From the NCBI RefSeq assembly GCF_004827385.1, contig NZ_SRXN01000025.1, forward strand, positions 41,537 to 105,536: 64,000 nt of DNA, given 5' to 3'. Below, one piece after another: positions 17,274 to 26,753 of this stretch. The first letter of the stretch is position 1. Each line of letters starts with the position of its first letter. The stretch comes from Ensifer sp. MPMI2T (GTDB lineage: Bacteria > Pseudomonadota > Alphaproteobacteria > Rhizobiales > Rhizobiaceae). A program made the position numbers and the translations under genes. Under the pieces are notes generated by a model. It saw only the letters and a program-made list of their open reading frames with translations, searched no databases and was not told where the DNA came from.

Positions 17274-19052
17274 TCATTCCCCCGCATTAAGGCGGTTCTC
17301 GCGGCCGACGATCTGCGATGGCTCCTCGGGACGAGCAGCTTGCAAGGGCGTGGTTAGGGGCCTCGCGGTCGATGATCCGGCCGGCTGTACCTGACGCACC
17401 ATCTTCTCGCGCGGGCCGAAGGCTGCGACCGTGCCGTTGTGAAGTGCCAGGACCTTGTCGGCGCACGTCAGCACCGAAGCGCGGTGGGTGACGATCAGGA
17501 CCGTCGTTCGAAGCTGCTTCAGTGTCGTCAGCAGTTCGATCAGGGCGCGGTCCCCGGCCTCGTCCATGTTCGCATTCGGCTCATCCAACACGACGAAGGA
17601 AGGGTCGCCATACAAGGCGCGCGCAAGCCCAAGGCGCTGCCGCTGGCCGAGCGAGATGCGCTGCGAGTGCAGGGCGATCTCTGTTTCGTAGCCGTCCGGC
17701 AATGAGAGGATTAGTTCGTGAACGCCGGCGACCTGTGTTGCCCGGATCAGTGCGTTGCTGTCCACCTCTCGAAAGCGCGCAATGTTCTGGGCCACCGTGC
17801 CCGGCAAGAGCTCGACCTGCTGCGGCAAGTAGCCGATATGAGGCCCGAGTTCCTCCGGATCCCAGTCGAAAACGTCTGCCGCGTCGAGGCGGACATGGCC
17901 CTTGGTCGGCTTCCAGGCGCCGACAGCGAGGCGGCAGAGGGTCGACTTGCCGGCGCCCGATGGTCCAAGCACGGCACAGTTCTCGCCCGGGCCAATCGCG
18001 AAGCTGATGGCATTGAGTACCGGCTCCTGACAGCCGGGAGGGAGGTAGAACACGTTCTCGAAGACGAGGCCGCCTTTAGGGCGGGGGAGGGCGATGCGGT
18101 CGCGCGCATCGCGTGAGGTGCCGGCGAAGAGTTCCTTGAGGTTCGCATGCGCGCTCCGCGCGGCGACGAAGGCACGCCAGGCGCTGGTCGCCCGTTCAAT
18201 CGGGGCGAGCGCCCGGCCCATGACGATCGAGCCGGCAATCATGGCGCCCGCGGTTATCTCGCCGTGGATGACGAAATAGGCGCCGGCGGCCAGGATGGCG
18301 ATTTGCAGGATCAGCCGGAGGCTGCGCGAAATCGACAGGATGGTGGTGGTCCGATCGGCCAATAGCTGCTGCTCGGCCACCACCTCAGCCTGGCGGCGGC
18401 GCCAGCGCTCGAGGACTGCGTGCGCCATGCCGAGAGGCGAGATCGTCTCGCCGGCATCGACATAGCGCATGGCATTTTCCTGGTGGGTCTTGGTGACGGC
18501 AGCGACGCGCTTCTGCCGGTCCCGGGTCATTGCGTCGTTCGCCAGGGCGAGTCCCAAAAGAAGGACGGCGCCGGCCGTGGCAACCACGCCTAGTGCCGGG
18601 TGCAGTGCCCAGATGAAGGCGAGGAAAATCACGCTCCAGGGCATGTCGAGAAAGGCGAGAACCGCATCGCCCCCATAGAAGGTCCGCAGGTCGGCCACGT
18701 CGCGGGTGCCGGCGCGGCCCTCCTTTCCCGCGAGCCGCACGTCCATGGCGCGCCTCAGCATCGGCACGTTGAGCTCGGCGTCGAGCCAGCCGGCCGCGCG
18801 GCCGAGGACCACGCGCCTTGCCTGCTCAAGCGCACCGTAGATCACGACGGCGAAGGTCGCGATCAGCGTCAGCCACAGGAGCGTGTCCAGCGACCCGCTC
18901 GACAGCACTCGGTCATAGACCTGCAGCATGTAAATGCTGGCGACGAGAAGCAGCAGGTTGAGAAGGCAGCTCAGCACGATCAAGAGCGGGAACTGCCTGC
19001 GTATGGCGCCCATGACCTCCGCGAGACGAGTGGTGCTGGTGTCGTGTGGCAT
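17274..19052 (-). CDS. Type I secretion ABC permease/ATPase (PrtD family)
   Basis: 592 residues. The N-terminal transmembrane domain occupies residues 20-300, with no C39 peptidase-like domain. The ATPase has Walker A GPSGAGKST at 363-371, the signature region ISLGQRQRLGLARAL and Walker B FVVLDEPNANMD. These features fit the PrtD/HasD group, which exports proteins with C-terminal signals in one step across both membranes. It is transcribed after the large acidic protein and before the adaptor. Confidence 0.93.
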   Translation of the reverse strand: MPHDTSTTRLAEVMGAIRRQFPLLIVLSCLLNLLLLVASIYMLQVYDRVLSSGSLDTLLWLTLIATFAVVIYGALEQARRVVLGRAAGWLDAELNVPMLRRAMDVRLAGKEGRAGTRDVADLRTFYGGDAVLAFLDMPWSVIFLAFIWALHPALGVVATAGAVLLLGLALANDAMTRDRQKRVAAVTKTHQENAMRYVDAGETISPLGMAHAVLERWRRRQAEVVAEQQLLADRTTTILSISRSLRLILQIAILAAGAYFVIHGEITAGAMIAGSIVMGRALAPIERATSAWRAFVAARSAHANLKELFAGTSRDARDRIALPRPKGGLVFENVFYLPPGCQEPVLNAISFAIGPGENCAVLGPSGAGKSTLCRLAVGAWKPTKGHVRLDAADVFDWDPEELGPHIGYLPQQVELLPGTVAQNIARFREVDSNALIRATQVAGVHELILSLPDGYETEIALHSQRISLGQRQRLGLARALYGDPSFVVLDEPNANMDEAGDRALIELLTTLKQLRTTVLIVTHRASVLTCADKVLALHNGTVAAFGPREKMVRQVQPAGSSTARPLTTPLQAARPEEPSQIVGRENRLNAGE

Positions 19053-19123
19053 CGATTACCTTCCGTGAACTGGAAACCTTTGGGAAGGGTGCGAGCCCGC
19101 CCGCGGGCGGGCTCGCCGCCGTG

Positions 19124-21592
19124 TCAGACGACCGTGGCGTCGAGGTCGATCGAGAACGGGTCCGAACTGCTGTCGCCATCACCGTCGAACAGCGTCGCGG
19201 TGAAGTCGAGGTGGAGCGGATCCGGATCGAACACTTGCTCGATCGCCCACTGGATCGCCGGGATCTTGACGGTGCCCACCCCCATTGTGAGTTGGACCGC
19301 ATCGATCTGCCTGTTGCCGGCATCGATGTCGAAGAACTTCCCGCCCTCCGCCGGGTCGGGAACGTTAGGATCCTTCTTGGGGGCATCGTGGAGCAGGACA
19401 TTCGTTCCATCGACCAGTATCTGGGCACTGACGGTCCCGTCGGTGTAGAAGACCCTATAGTAGAGTTGCTCCGTGGCCGTGTCGTAGCCGCCGACCGAGT
19501 TGTCGATAAAGACTCGAACCCCGTCCACGGCCTGCTCGGGATTGAACACGAAACTCTCGTCGCCCGCATCGATCCCGGAGGTTGCGCCGTCGAGATTGTT
19601 GTTGTTGATGCCGATGCCCGAGGTCGACACGTTCATCTGTGTCGAGCTATTGATCAGCGTCGGAATCTGGTTCGTTGGCGTCAGGAAGGCCTCGATTTGC
19701 GCCTCGGTCAGGTCCGTTGCGCCAGTCACGATCAGATCGAGGAGGTCGTTCGGAGGAGTGCTGCCACTGACGCCCGAATCCGGCGCGGTGGCGACAGCAC
19801 CGAAGAACACGACATCGTCTGCTCCCGCGGCGCTGCCGCCGAACAGCAGCGTCTGTACCGGATCGGGGCCGCCGGCCGCGAGTGCGCCTTGCGTGGTATC
19901 AGCAAGAACGACCGTCGGAGGCGGTGTCGTCACATCGAGGTCGTAGCTGTCGTTAACCGGATCGAACGTCAGCGTAAACGTCACGGTCTCGTCGGTGCCG
20001 TCGCCGTTGAAGTCGTCCGTGATCGACCCTTCGAAGGTGAAGTCGCCCGTCTTTGAGAGCGCGGCGTCGACGGTGACGGGACCATTGTCATCGATCTCGT
20101 AGCCATCAAAGTTCACGCTCAGCGACGCGAACCCGTCGCTGCCGGGATCGTTGTCGTTCCAGGTTCCCTGCGCGCCCGCGGCGTATGTTCCGGTGGAGTC
20201 GTTGACCGTGACGGTCGGCCCGTCGTCCTCGAACCGGACCTTCGAGCCGATCTCCTCGACGTCACTCGCGACCTGTCTGATTGAGAAGCCGCCGAGATCG
20301 AAGGTGATGTTCGAGCCGCTCCCCTTCGTCGGCTGGGCATTCTCGATCAGCACGCGCTGGTGATCCCCGTCCGTCGTAAAGCCCACGACGTCCCCGGCCT
20401 TCACGCCGTTCACGACGACGCTGCCATCAGGGTTAATGGTAAACGACGTGGCTGCCGAGCCGTTGATCGTGACTGCCGTGATATCAACGATCTGGTCGTC
20501 AGCATCGCCAAGGCCGTCGACGAAATTGACATCCGTTTCGAGGTCCGTCGTGAAGGCGGTGATCTTGACGCTCACAGTTGTATTCGGGTTGCCCGGGTTC
20601 ACCTGGGAAATGGTGAATGCCCCTCCCTGTGCATCGACCAGGCTCGTGAATGTGATGTTGGCTTCGACGTCGGCCTCGTTCTGGTCGAGGTTAGGGACGA
20701 TGAAATTGTTGGGCGGAGTCGATCCTGACCCACTGACGTACGTGAAGTACATCCCCGCTCCGGCCTTGACCTGTTGGCCATTCGTGCCGAGGTTGGTCGC
20801 GGTCTGGCCGCTCGTGTTGACGGTGTCCCCAGACGAGATGTTTTCGCCCGCGGACTGATTGGCCGGGTCCCTCCCTGTTACAACGAACGACAGGTCGACA
20901 GTGCCAAAGCGCATGAACAGGTTGTTGCCCGCAGGCGCGCCTGCGAAGCCGACGGTGACATCCGAGATGGCGGCCACGAACAGCTTGTTCGACAGGTCGA
21001 GGAAGTCGTCATGGTCAGCGACGCTGCTGCCGTCTGTGTTGTGCGCTAGCGTGTAGCCGTCTGCGATCACGGTCCACATTTTCGCGCCGGTGGTGACGCC
21101 GGCTGACTTGACCTCCTCGAGATAGATCGCGAACGCGATGGGATCGTCGCCGCTGTCCCCGGCCACGCCGTACACGATGTTGTTGTTGGTCGGATCGGCG
21201 AAGAGGAATACTTCCGTGATGGACCCGTCGTCAGCCACCGCGAACAAACCGCTGCTGAAGGTGGACGTCGCGCCAGCCTCGTAGTCCGTGAACGCGGCTC
21301 CGCCGGCGCCAGTGAGCGCGAAATCGCTAGATGCGGTGGCGCCGGTGACGGTCAAGATGTTACTATCGGTGTTGGCGCCGTTGTAGCCGCTGAGCGCGGC
21401 CTCATCCACCGTCAAGCCGTAGGTGGTGATCAACCGGCTCGAAAATGCCGTCGGCAGGCTGCTCGCCAAAATGTCATTATCGTCGGCGTCGCCCGCAGGG
21501 GACGGCGGGGACGGGCTAGCGGTCGCGTTTTGCAAGTCATCGGTTTCATCGAGAACGACAAACGCGCCAGTCGGCGTGATCGTGATAGCCAT
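19124..21592 (-). CDS. Large acidic secreted protein, likely substrate of the adjacent type I system
   Basis: 822 residues, with a strong AAGGAGAAGG ribosome site. It is very rich in Asp, Gly, Thr and Asn and poor in Lys/Cys, with no N-terminal signal peptide. It contains DUF5801-like repeats (VRFEDDGPTVTVND) and Asp-rich loops (DDFNGDGTDETVTFTLTFD) of the kind that bind calcium. The C-terminus, LFDGDGDSSSDPFSIDLDA followed by TVV, resembles type I secretion signals that end in hydrophobic residues. Classical GGxGxD RTX nonapeptides are not seen. It is first in the operon, followed by its ABC and adaptor genes. The role (adhesin, surface layer or matrix protein) is inferred. Confidence 0.82.
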   Translation of the reverse strand: MAITITPTGAFVVLDETDDLQNATASPSPPSPAGDADDNDILASSLPTAFSSRLITTYGLTVDEAALSGYNGANTDSNILTVTGATASSDFALTGAGGAAFTDYEAGATSTFSSGLFAVADDGSITEVFLFADPTNNNIVYGVAGDSGDDPIAFAIYLEEVKSAGVTTGAKMWTVIADGYTLAHNTDGSSVADHDDFLDLSNKLFVAAISDVTVGFAGAPAGNNLFMRFGTVDLSFVVTGRDPANQSAGENISSGDTVNTSGQTATNLGTNGQQVKAGAGMYFTYVSGSGSTPPNNFIVPNLDQNEADVEANITFTSLVDAQGGAFTISQVNPGNPNTTVSVKITAFTTDLETDVNFVDGLGDADDQIVDITAVTINGSAATSFTINPDGSVVVNGVKAGDVVGFTTDGDHQRVLIENAQPTKGSGSNITFDLGGFSIRQVASDVEEIGSKVRFEDDGPTVTVNDSTGTYAAGAQGTWNDNDPGSDGFASLSVNFDGYEIDDNGPVTVDAALSKTGDFTFEGSITDDFNGDGTDETVTFTLTFDPVNDSYDLDVTTPPPTVVLADTTQGALAAGGPDPVQTLLFGGSAAGADDVVFFGAVATAPDSGVSGSTPPNDLLDLIVTGATDLTEAQIEAFLTPTNQIPTLINSSTQMNVSTSGIGINNNNLDGATSGIDAGDESFVFNPEQAVDGVRVFIDNSVGGYDTATEQLYYRVFYTDGTVSAQILVDGTNVLLHDAPKKDPNVPDPAEGGKFFDIDAGNRQIDAVQLTMGVGTVKIPAIQWAIEQVFDPDPLHLDFTATLFDGDGDSSSDPFSIDLDATVV

Positions 21593-22048
21593 GATCCTTC
21601 TCCTTCAAAAAGAGCGGCTCAACGGTCGTCAGTTGTCTGGGTCCTCCCGCTGGGTCGCTGGAGTCGCCGGGGCGCACCTGCTGTCATGTGTTGTGGAAAG
21701 TGGCAGTGGCAGGCTGCTGGTCGCAAATCATTGCAGCCCAGCAATCGAATAGCTGTGGTGATTGAAGTAATCCGCTTATGGCACTTTTCATGGCTGCCAT
21801 TGCCGAATTGCCTTGCGCGAATCCGCGCAAGGCACCCCCCCACTTAGATGAGGTCGTCCGCCATCTCTCGGAATAGGAGCGCACCCCGACTCTGTACCTA
21901 CTCCCAGTTGGGTAGATGGCGACGGCGCGGTGGTATGGAGCGCCTGCTTTTGGCTTTATTCAAGCTATCATTACGGGCTAGAGGGGGTTCCCGCCTAATG
22001 CTTTCGGAGTAGGGGACCCGGGCGGAGAGCTGAAGCTGAGGTCTGCGT
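21593..22048. other. Intergenic region upstream of the type I secretion operon
   Basis: No gene seen. It contains a perfect 10-base-arm hairpin GCCTTGCGCG-AATC-CGCGCAAGGC at 21810-21833, followed by a C-run but no T-run on either strand, so it is more likely an operator or repeat than a terminator. The promoter of the secretion operon must lie here on the minus strand, but no confident -35/-10 pair was identified. Confidence 0.4.
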
Positions 22049-23245
22049 TCAGCATTCCTCAGGCGGCTTAAGGTGCCGGAATTGCAGCAGCAACAGAAGG
22101 TCGTAGGTGATCTTCAGTGCGGCGCAGATGAGGAGCGGCCAAGCGCGATAGGAAGCAGCAAAGAGAGCGCCTGCGAGCGCAGGGCTGGCGGCTGCGGCAA
22201 GACTGCGCGGCACGGACGTGAAACTTGCGGCCGCGGCGCGTTCCGCCTCTGTTACGACCGCCATCACATAGGACGAGCGTGTCGGCACATCCATCTGCGA
22301 GAGTGCCGCTCGAATGAGCAGCAGGACGAGCACCATCGGCAAGTTCTGCGCGAATGCCGCAAGCGCCAGGGCAATGCTGGACGGAATGTGCGTAAACACC
22401 ATGGTGTTGATGAGCCCGATCCGCTTCGATAGCCAGGCGGCGACGGGAAACGAGAATGCCGACAGCACGCCCGTCCAGAAGAAAAACACCCCGGCTTCGG
22501 AGAGCGAGAGATTGAATCGCTCGAACAGCCACAGGGCGAGCAGCGACTGGACCACGAAACCGCCGGCGAATGCATCGAGGCTGAACAGGGCTGCAAGCTT
22601 CAGGACGATGGCACGCGAGGGGCCAAGTGCCGTCGCTTTGTCGGATTCTCGGCTCGTGGGGCGGGGCGGTATGCGAGCATAAAGAAGGCCGCCAAGGATG
22701 CCCACGACCGCATAGAGAACGAACATCAGCTTGATGGCTGTCAGGTGCCCCGGTCCGAAGCGCGTCATCAGGTCGGGCAGTGCCGCGGCGAGGGCGCCGA
22801 CTGCGCTTGCGAGCGCGCCGACGAGGCTGTAGCGGGCGAACATCCTCGTGCGCTCGACACTCGCCACTTCGCGGGTGAGGACGGCATGCTCCAGTGGCAC
22901 GAAGATGCTCACGCTGCCGGCGGAGGGATTGATCGTGCCGGCAAATGCGACCACCAGCAGCAGCGCATAATCGTTGATCATCGACATGGCCACACCGCTG
23001 GCGACCATCAGGCCCGCGGCTGCCAGAAGCAGACGGCGGAGATCATGGCGGGCGCCAAGAAACCCGATGACGATCGTCAGGAGGGCAGAGCCAAAGAGCG
23101 ATGCCGTTGCGATGACGCCAACTTGCAGCGGTGAAAAGCCGAGGGCGAGCAGATAGACCGGCAGCAGGATGGCGACGAAGCCGTCGCCAAAGTCGCGCAG
23201 AGCCCGCGCGGCGAAGAGATATGTGGCCGGACGAATGCCTTGCAC
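22049..23245 (-). CDS. Major facilitator superfamily transporter in chromate operon
   Basis: 398 residues with 12 predicted membrane helices, starting at a GTG with AAGGAAA upstream. The TM2-3 loop reads GARHDLRRLLLAAAG, an MFS motif A variant. It follows chrA by about 26 bases on the same strand, so it is the third gene of a chrB-chrA-MFS unit. The substrate is unknown. An inorganic anion or drug exporter is possible. Linkage to chromate resistance is inferred from position only. Confidence 0.8.
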   Translation of the reverse strand: MQGIRPATYLFAARALRDFGDGFVAILLPVYLLALGFSPLQVGVIATASLFGSALLTIVIGFLGARHDLRRLLLAAAGLMVASGVAMSMINDYALLLVVAFAGTINPSAGSVSIFVPLEHAVLTREVASVERTRMFARYSLVGALASAVGALAAALPDLMTRFGPGHLTAIKLMFVLYAVVGILGGLLYARIPPRPTSRESDKATALGPSRAIVLKLAALFSLDAFAGGFVVQSLLALWLFERFNLSLSEAGVFFFWTGVLSAFSFPVAAWLSKRIGLINTMVFTHIPSSIALALAAFAQNLPMVLVLLLIRAALSQMDVPTRSSYVMAVVTEAERAAAASFTSVPRSLAAAASPALAGALFAASYRAWPLLICAALKITYDLLLLLQFRHLKPPEEC

Positions 23246-23271
23246 CGGTGTGTTTCCTTTTCGCGCGCGAA

Positions 23272-24684
23272 CTACATCCAGCCCATCAGCAATCCATAGA
23301 AGAGGCCTATGAGCGAGCAGCCGGCCAAGACCGTCAGCATGCCAGTCTTGAAGCGAAACACCGCGACCATGGCCGCGATCGTCAGGATCAGCGATGCGAC
23401 GTTGACGGAGCTCAAGACCGGAACATCGATCGTCATGCCGAACCCACGCGCTTCATAGAGTTCGCGAAACAGCACATTCAACGAGAACCACACCGCGAGA
23501 TTGAGGATGACGCCGACGACCGCAGCCGTGATCGCCGCCAGGGCGGCCGACAGAGCCTTGTTGCTGCGCATCGTCTCCATGAAGGGTGCGCCAAGGAAAA
23601 TCCAGAGAAAGCAGTGAACGAAGGTTACCCAGGTCGTCAGCAGCCCGCCCAGCGTGCCGGCAAGCAAAGGATTGAGGGAACCCGGGTCTCGGTAAGCGCC
23701 CATGAAGCCAACGAACTGCGTCACCATGATCAGCGGGCCGGGCGTGGTCTCCGCCATGCCGAGACCGTCGAGCATCTCGCCGGGCTTCAGCCAATGATAA
23801 TGCACGACCGCCTGCTGGGCGACATAGGAGAGAACGGCGTAGGCGCCACCGAAGGTGACCATGGCCATCTTGGAAAAGAAGATCGAGATGTCCGTGAAGA
23901 CGTTGCCCGGTCCCAGAAATACCAGAAGGGCGAAAACCGGCCCGCCCCAAAGCAGCAGTCCGACCACGGCGACCTTGAGCGACCAACTCACTGGCGGGCG
24001 GGCGTGGTCGGGGATCTCTTCGCCGAGTGCGCTGTCAACATCTGCGACCTGTTTGTCGCCGACTTTGCCGTGGCCATTGCTCGCAAGGAACGCCGCCCAG
24101 CCGGCCCGGCCGCCAATATAGCCGATGACGCCCGCGGCGAGCACGACCATGGGGAAGGGGGCACGGAACAGGAAAAGCGCGATGAATGCCCCAGCGGCGA
24201 GCGCCAGCATGACATTGTTCTTCAGCGCCCGCCGGCCGATGCGAATGACTGCCTCGAGCACGATCGCCAGAACCGCAGCCTTCAATCCGAAGAACAGCGC
24301 CTGAACGGCTCCGACATTTCCGAAGATGGCGTAGATCCAGCTTAACGCCATGATCGCGACGGCGCCGGGAAGCACGAAGAGCGTCCCGGCGACCAGCCCG
24401 CCCTTGGTCTTGTGCATGAGCCAGCCGATATAGATCGCAAGCTGCTGCGCCTCCGGCCCCGGCAGCAGCGTGCAGTAATTGAGTGCGTGAAGAAACCGGG
24501 TTTCGCCGATCCAGCGTTTCTCCTCGACGATGATGCGATGCATCATCGCAATCTGTCCGGCGGGGCCGCCGAAGCTCAAGGCAGCCACGCGCGTCCAAAC
24601 GCGGAGCGCTTCGGAGAAGGAAATGCCGTGGGGCTGCGTGTCAGTGCGCTGTGTGGCGATGTCAAGGCCGTTGACTTTGTTCAT
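23272..24684 (-). CDS. chrA: Chromate transporter
   Basis: 470 residues from the ATG at 24684, a length typical for two-domain ChrA. The start was chosen because upstream extensions overlap chrB. Each half carries the CHR domain signatures: SFGGPAGQIAMMHR with LPGPEAQQLAIYIG in the first half and TFGGAYAVLSYVAQQ with TTPGPLIMVTQFVGFMGA in the second. ChrA exports chromate from the cytoplasm using the proton motive force. A cytoplasmic spacer (GKVGDKQVADVDSALGEEIP) separates the halves. It lies 16 bases after chrB. Confidence 0.96.
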   Translation of the reverse strand: MNKVNGLDIATQRTDTQPHGISFSEALRVWTRVAALSFGGPAGQIAMMHRIIVEEKRWIGETRFLHALNYCTLLPGPEAQQLAIYIGWLMHKTKGGLVAGTLFVLPGAVAIMALSWIYAIFGNVGAVQALFFGLKAAVLAIVLEAVIRIGRRALKNNVMLALAAGAFIALFLFRAPFPMVVLAAGVIGYIGGRAGWAAFLASNGHGKVGDKQVADVDSALGEEIPDHARPPVSWSLKVAVVGLLLWGGPVFALLVFLGPGNVFTDISIFFSKMAMVTFGGAYAVLSYVAQQAVVHYHWLKPGEMLDGLGMAETTPGPLIMVTQFVGFMGAYRDPGSLNPLLAGTLGGLLTTWVTFVHCFLWIFLGAPFMETMRSNKALSAALAAITAAVVGVILNLAVWFSLNVLFRELYEARGFGMTIDVPVLSSVNVASLILTIAAMVAVFRFKTGMLTVLAGCSLIGLFYGLLMGWM

Positions 24685-24700
24685 GCTTGGTTTCCGTGTG

Positions 24701-25693
24701 TCATCCACGCTTCGCGCGGAAATATTGGTAGAGGTTGTCGAAGACCGGCCCGCCCTGGATGATGCGTTGCTCGTCCTGAGCATTGGCTGTGCAGATTCCC
24801 GCAATCAGGCTGGCGATGCCGGTCGTCTCCTCGCGCCCGAATTTCGCGTCCTTCAGATCGATGTCGTGGACGATCTCGGCGATGGCCTGCAGCGCGGGAT
24901 CGGTGATGCCCGCCCTGCTGAGCAAGACCTCGAAACTGCACCGGTCGCCTTCATGGGTGATCTCGCCCTCGAACATGTCGAAGCGAATTTCGCCCGGATT
25001 CGGGACATAGCCCTTGCCAGGCACGAAGCGAATAACGGCATCCGGATCGACGAAGCGGCGGATGAGCCAGATGCAGGCCATGCGATCGACATGGACGCCC
25101 TTGCGGGTGACCCAAACTCGGCCCTTCAGATCGGCCGCCGTCAGCGGCGTGGTGCTCGGACTTTCGTTGATCATGTCCTTGTCCTCTGCAAGCCTGCGCT
25201 CCAGGTCCGCGATCAAACTCTCCGCCGAAAGGCGCCCGGTTGCCCCGAAGAAATCAATCGTGGCAATGTCGGCGAGCCGCTTTCGCAGACGGCCGGCCTG
25301 CATGCGGATGTCGGCCCTTTCCTCTGCCGACGCGGCGGCCTCGACCCGAGCCGAGAGCGTCCTTGCCTCGCTGGCAATTGCCTCGTAGTCCTCGTCGCGC
25401 GCCGCATCGAACAGCGCGTGGGCCTGGGCGTCGGAGAGGCCGTCAATCAGGCGCGCCTCGCACACCATGGCCTCGCCACCGCCTTCGACGATCTCCTTCA
25501 GCAACCATTCAAAATCCTCTTGCGTCTCGGCATTCGCCGGCAGCGCGTAGACCGTGCTCTTGACGGCGACGGCCCCGATGCGCTGCAGGCGCCGCCAGAT
25601 CTTCACCCGGAAGTAGGCTGGCTTGCTCGGCAGTTGGTGGATCAAAAGCAGCCAGCGCTGTTCCGCCGGCGTCGAATCGTTGCGCATATTCAC
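24701..25693 (-). CDS. chrB: ChrB, chromate-sensing regulator
   Basis: 330 residues. The N-terminal half (RWLLLIHQLPSKPAYFRVKI, WRRLQRIGAVAVKSTVYALP) is the winged-helix-like regulatory portion of ChrB. The C-terminal half (WVTRKGVHVDRMACIWLIRR, then CSFEVLLSRAGI) is the Chrome_Resist domain. In Ochrobactrum tritici ChrB controls chromate-inducible expression of the chr operon. The start is GTG at 25693 or ATG at 25687. MNMRND resembles other ChrB N-termini. It is divergent from the SOD-rhodanese gene across a roughly 95-base promoter region. Confidence 0.93.
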   Translation of the reverse strand: MNMRNDSTPAEQRWLLLIHQLPSKPAYFRVKIWRRLQRIGAVAVKSTVYALPANAETQEDFEWLLKEIVEGGGEAMVCEARLIDGLSDAQAHALFDAARDEDYEAIASEARTLSARVEAAASAEERADIRMQAGRLRKRLADIATIDFFGATGRLSAESLIADLERRLAEDKDMINESPSTTPLTAADLKGRVWVTRKGVHVDRMACIWLIRRFVDPDAVIRFVPGKGYVPNPGEIRFDMFEGEITHEGDRCSFEVLLSRAGITDPALQAIAEIVHDIDLKDAKFGREETTGIASLIAGICTANAQDEQRIIQGGPVFDNLYQYFRAKRG

Positions 25694-25733
25694 ACCGTAT
25701 CATCAAAAGCTCAAAATGCAACACTTGTATCAT
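25692..25733. promoter_or_regulatory. Direct repeats in the chrB/chrC divergent promoter, candidate ChrB operator
   Basis: ACACCGTATCAT at 25692-25703 and ACACTTGTATCAT at 25721-25733 share GTATCAT exactly 30 bases apart, about three helical turns. They lie between the divergent chrB and SOD-rhodanese starts. The first copy touches the GTG start of chrB. Binding by ChrB is an inference. Confidence 0.4.
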
Positions 25734-25787
25734 TTCTTGTTTCGGCGTAGCCTTCAGTCCTGGCAGCGCATCTCAAGCGAGGACACC

Positions 25788-26753
25788 ATGCACCGGATCA
25801 TGCCACTCCCTTTCAAGCCGCCGCGCCTTGACGGACTTTCGGAGCGGCTTTTGGCGAGCCACTACGAAAACAACTATGGGGGCGCGGTTCGGCGCCTGAA
25901 CGCGATCGAACGCCGTCTCGACGAAATGGATTGGGGCGCCACGCCTGTCTTCGACATGAACGGTTTGAAGCGGGAAGAACTCATCGCCGCCAACTCGGCG
26001 ATCCTGCACGAGATCTATTTCGACGGGCTTGGTGGCACGGGTGATGCCAAAGGCGAGCTGGCTGCAGCGCTGGAGCGCGATTTCGGCAGCGTCGCGGGCT
26101 GGCGCTCGAAATTCTCAGCCTGCGCCAAAGCGCAGGCTGGTGGGTCGGGATGGACCTTGCTCGTCTGGTCGGAGCGTCACGAACGCCTGATGATCCAATG
26201 GGGACAGGATCACACGAACTGCCTTGCCGGCAGCATCCCGATCATGGCGCTCGATATGTACGAGCACGCCTACCATATCGATTTCGGGGCAAAGGCCGGC
26301 GCCTACGTCGATGCCTTCATGAAGAACATCCACTGGGATCGTGTTGGCCAGCGTTTTGCGCGTGTGGTCGGGCAGCATCGCGGGGCGCCGGCAAGCAGCG
26401 GTTCCGAATTGGAGGTTGCTCCAGAGGACCTCCTTGGTCGCATTCAGCGGCATGAGGACATCATGCTGCTCGACATTTGTCTTGCCGAGGATCTGCCGAA
26501 GCGCGGCGACATGCTCCCAGGGGCGACCTTTCGACCTTCTGAGGCCATGGCGGACTGGATCGACGAACTGCCGCGCGACAAGCCTATCGTCGCCTATTGC
26601 ATGTATGGCTTCCAGGTCAGCGGCGACGCCGTCGTCGAACTGCGTCGCCGCGGCCTGGACGCACATACGCTGTCCGGGGGAATCGCCGCCTGGCACGCGA
26701 TCGGCGGGCCGACGGTTCCCTTCATCGCACCTGCTGGGAGGACTATGCCATGA
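25788..26753 (+). CDS. chrC: Fe/Mn superoxide dismutase fused to a rhodanese domain (ChrC-like)
   Basis: 321 residues from the ATG at 25788 (GCGAGGA site). Residues 1-195 are an iron/manganese superoxide dismutase with metal ligands visible in ASHYENNYGG, ILHEIYF and LDMYEHAYHIDF. Residues about 215-315 are a rhodanese domain (IMLLDICLAEDLPKRG, then PIVAYCMYGFQVSGDA with the catalytic Cys, then LSGGIAAWHAIGGP). Chromate operons of O. tritici include a SOD called ChrC, which removes superoxide formed during Cr(VI) reduction. The fused rhodanese adds a possible sulfur-transfer or thiol function. It overlaps the next gene by four bases. Confidence 0.9.
   Translation: MHRIMPLPFKPPRLDGLSERLLASHYENNYGGAVRRLNAIERRLDEMDWGATPVFDMNGLKREELIAANSAILHEIYFDGLGGTGDAKGELAAALERDFGSVAGWRSKFSACAKAQAGGSGWTLLVWSERHERLMIQWGQDHTNCLAGSIPIMALDMYEHAYHIDFGAKAGAYVDAFMKNIHWDRVGQRFARVVGQHRGAPASSGSELEVAPEDLLGRIQRHEDIMLLDICLAEDLPKRGDMLPGATFRPSEAMADWIDELPRDKPIVAYCMYGFQVSGDAVVELRRRGLDAHTLSGGIAAWHAIGGPTVPFIAPAGRTMP

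Noticed and set aside
23131..24345. 404-codon plus-strand frame opposite chrA
   Set aside because: chrA is fully supported on the minus strand. This frame is compositionally biased noise.
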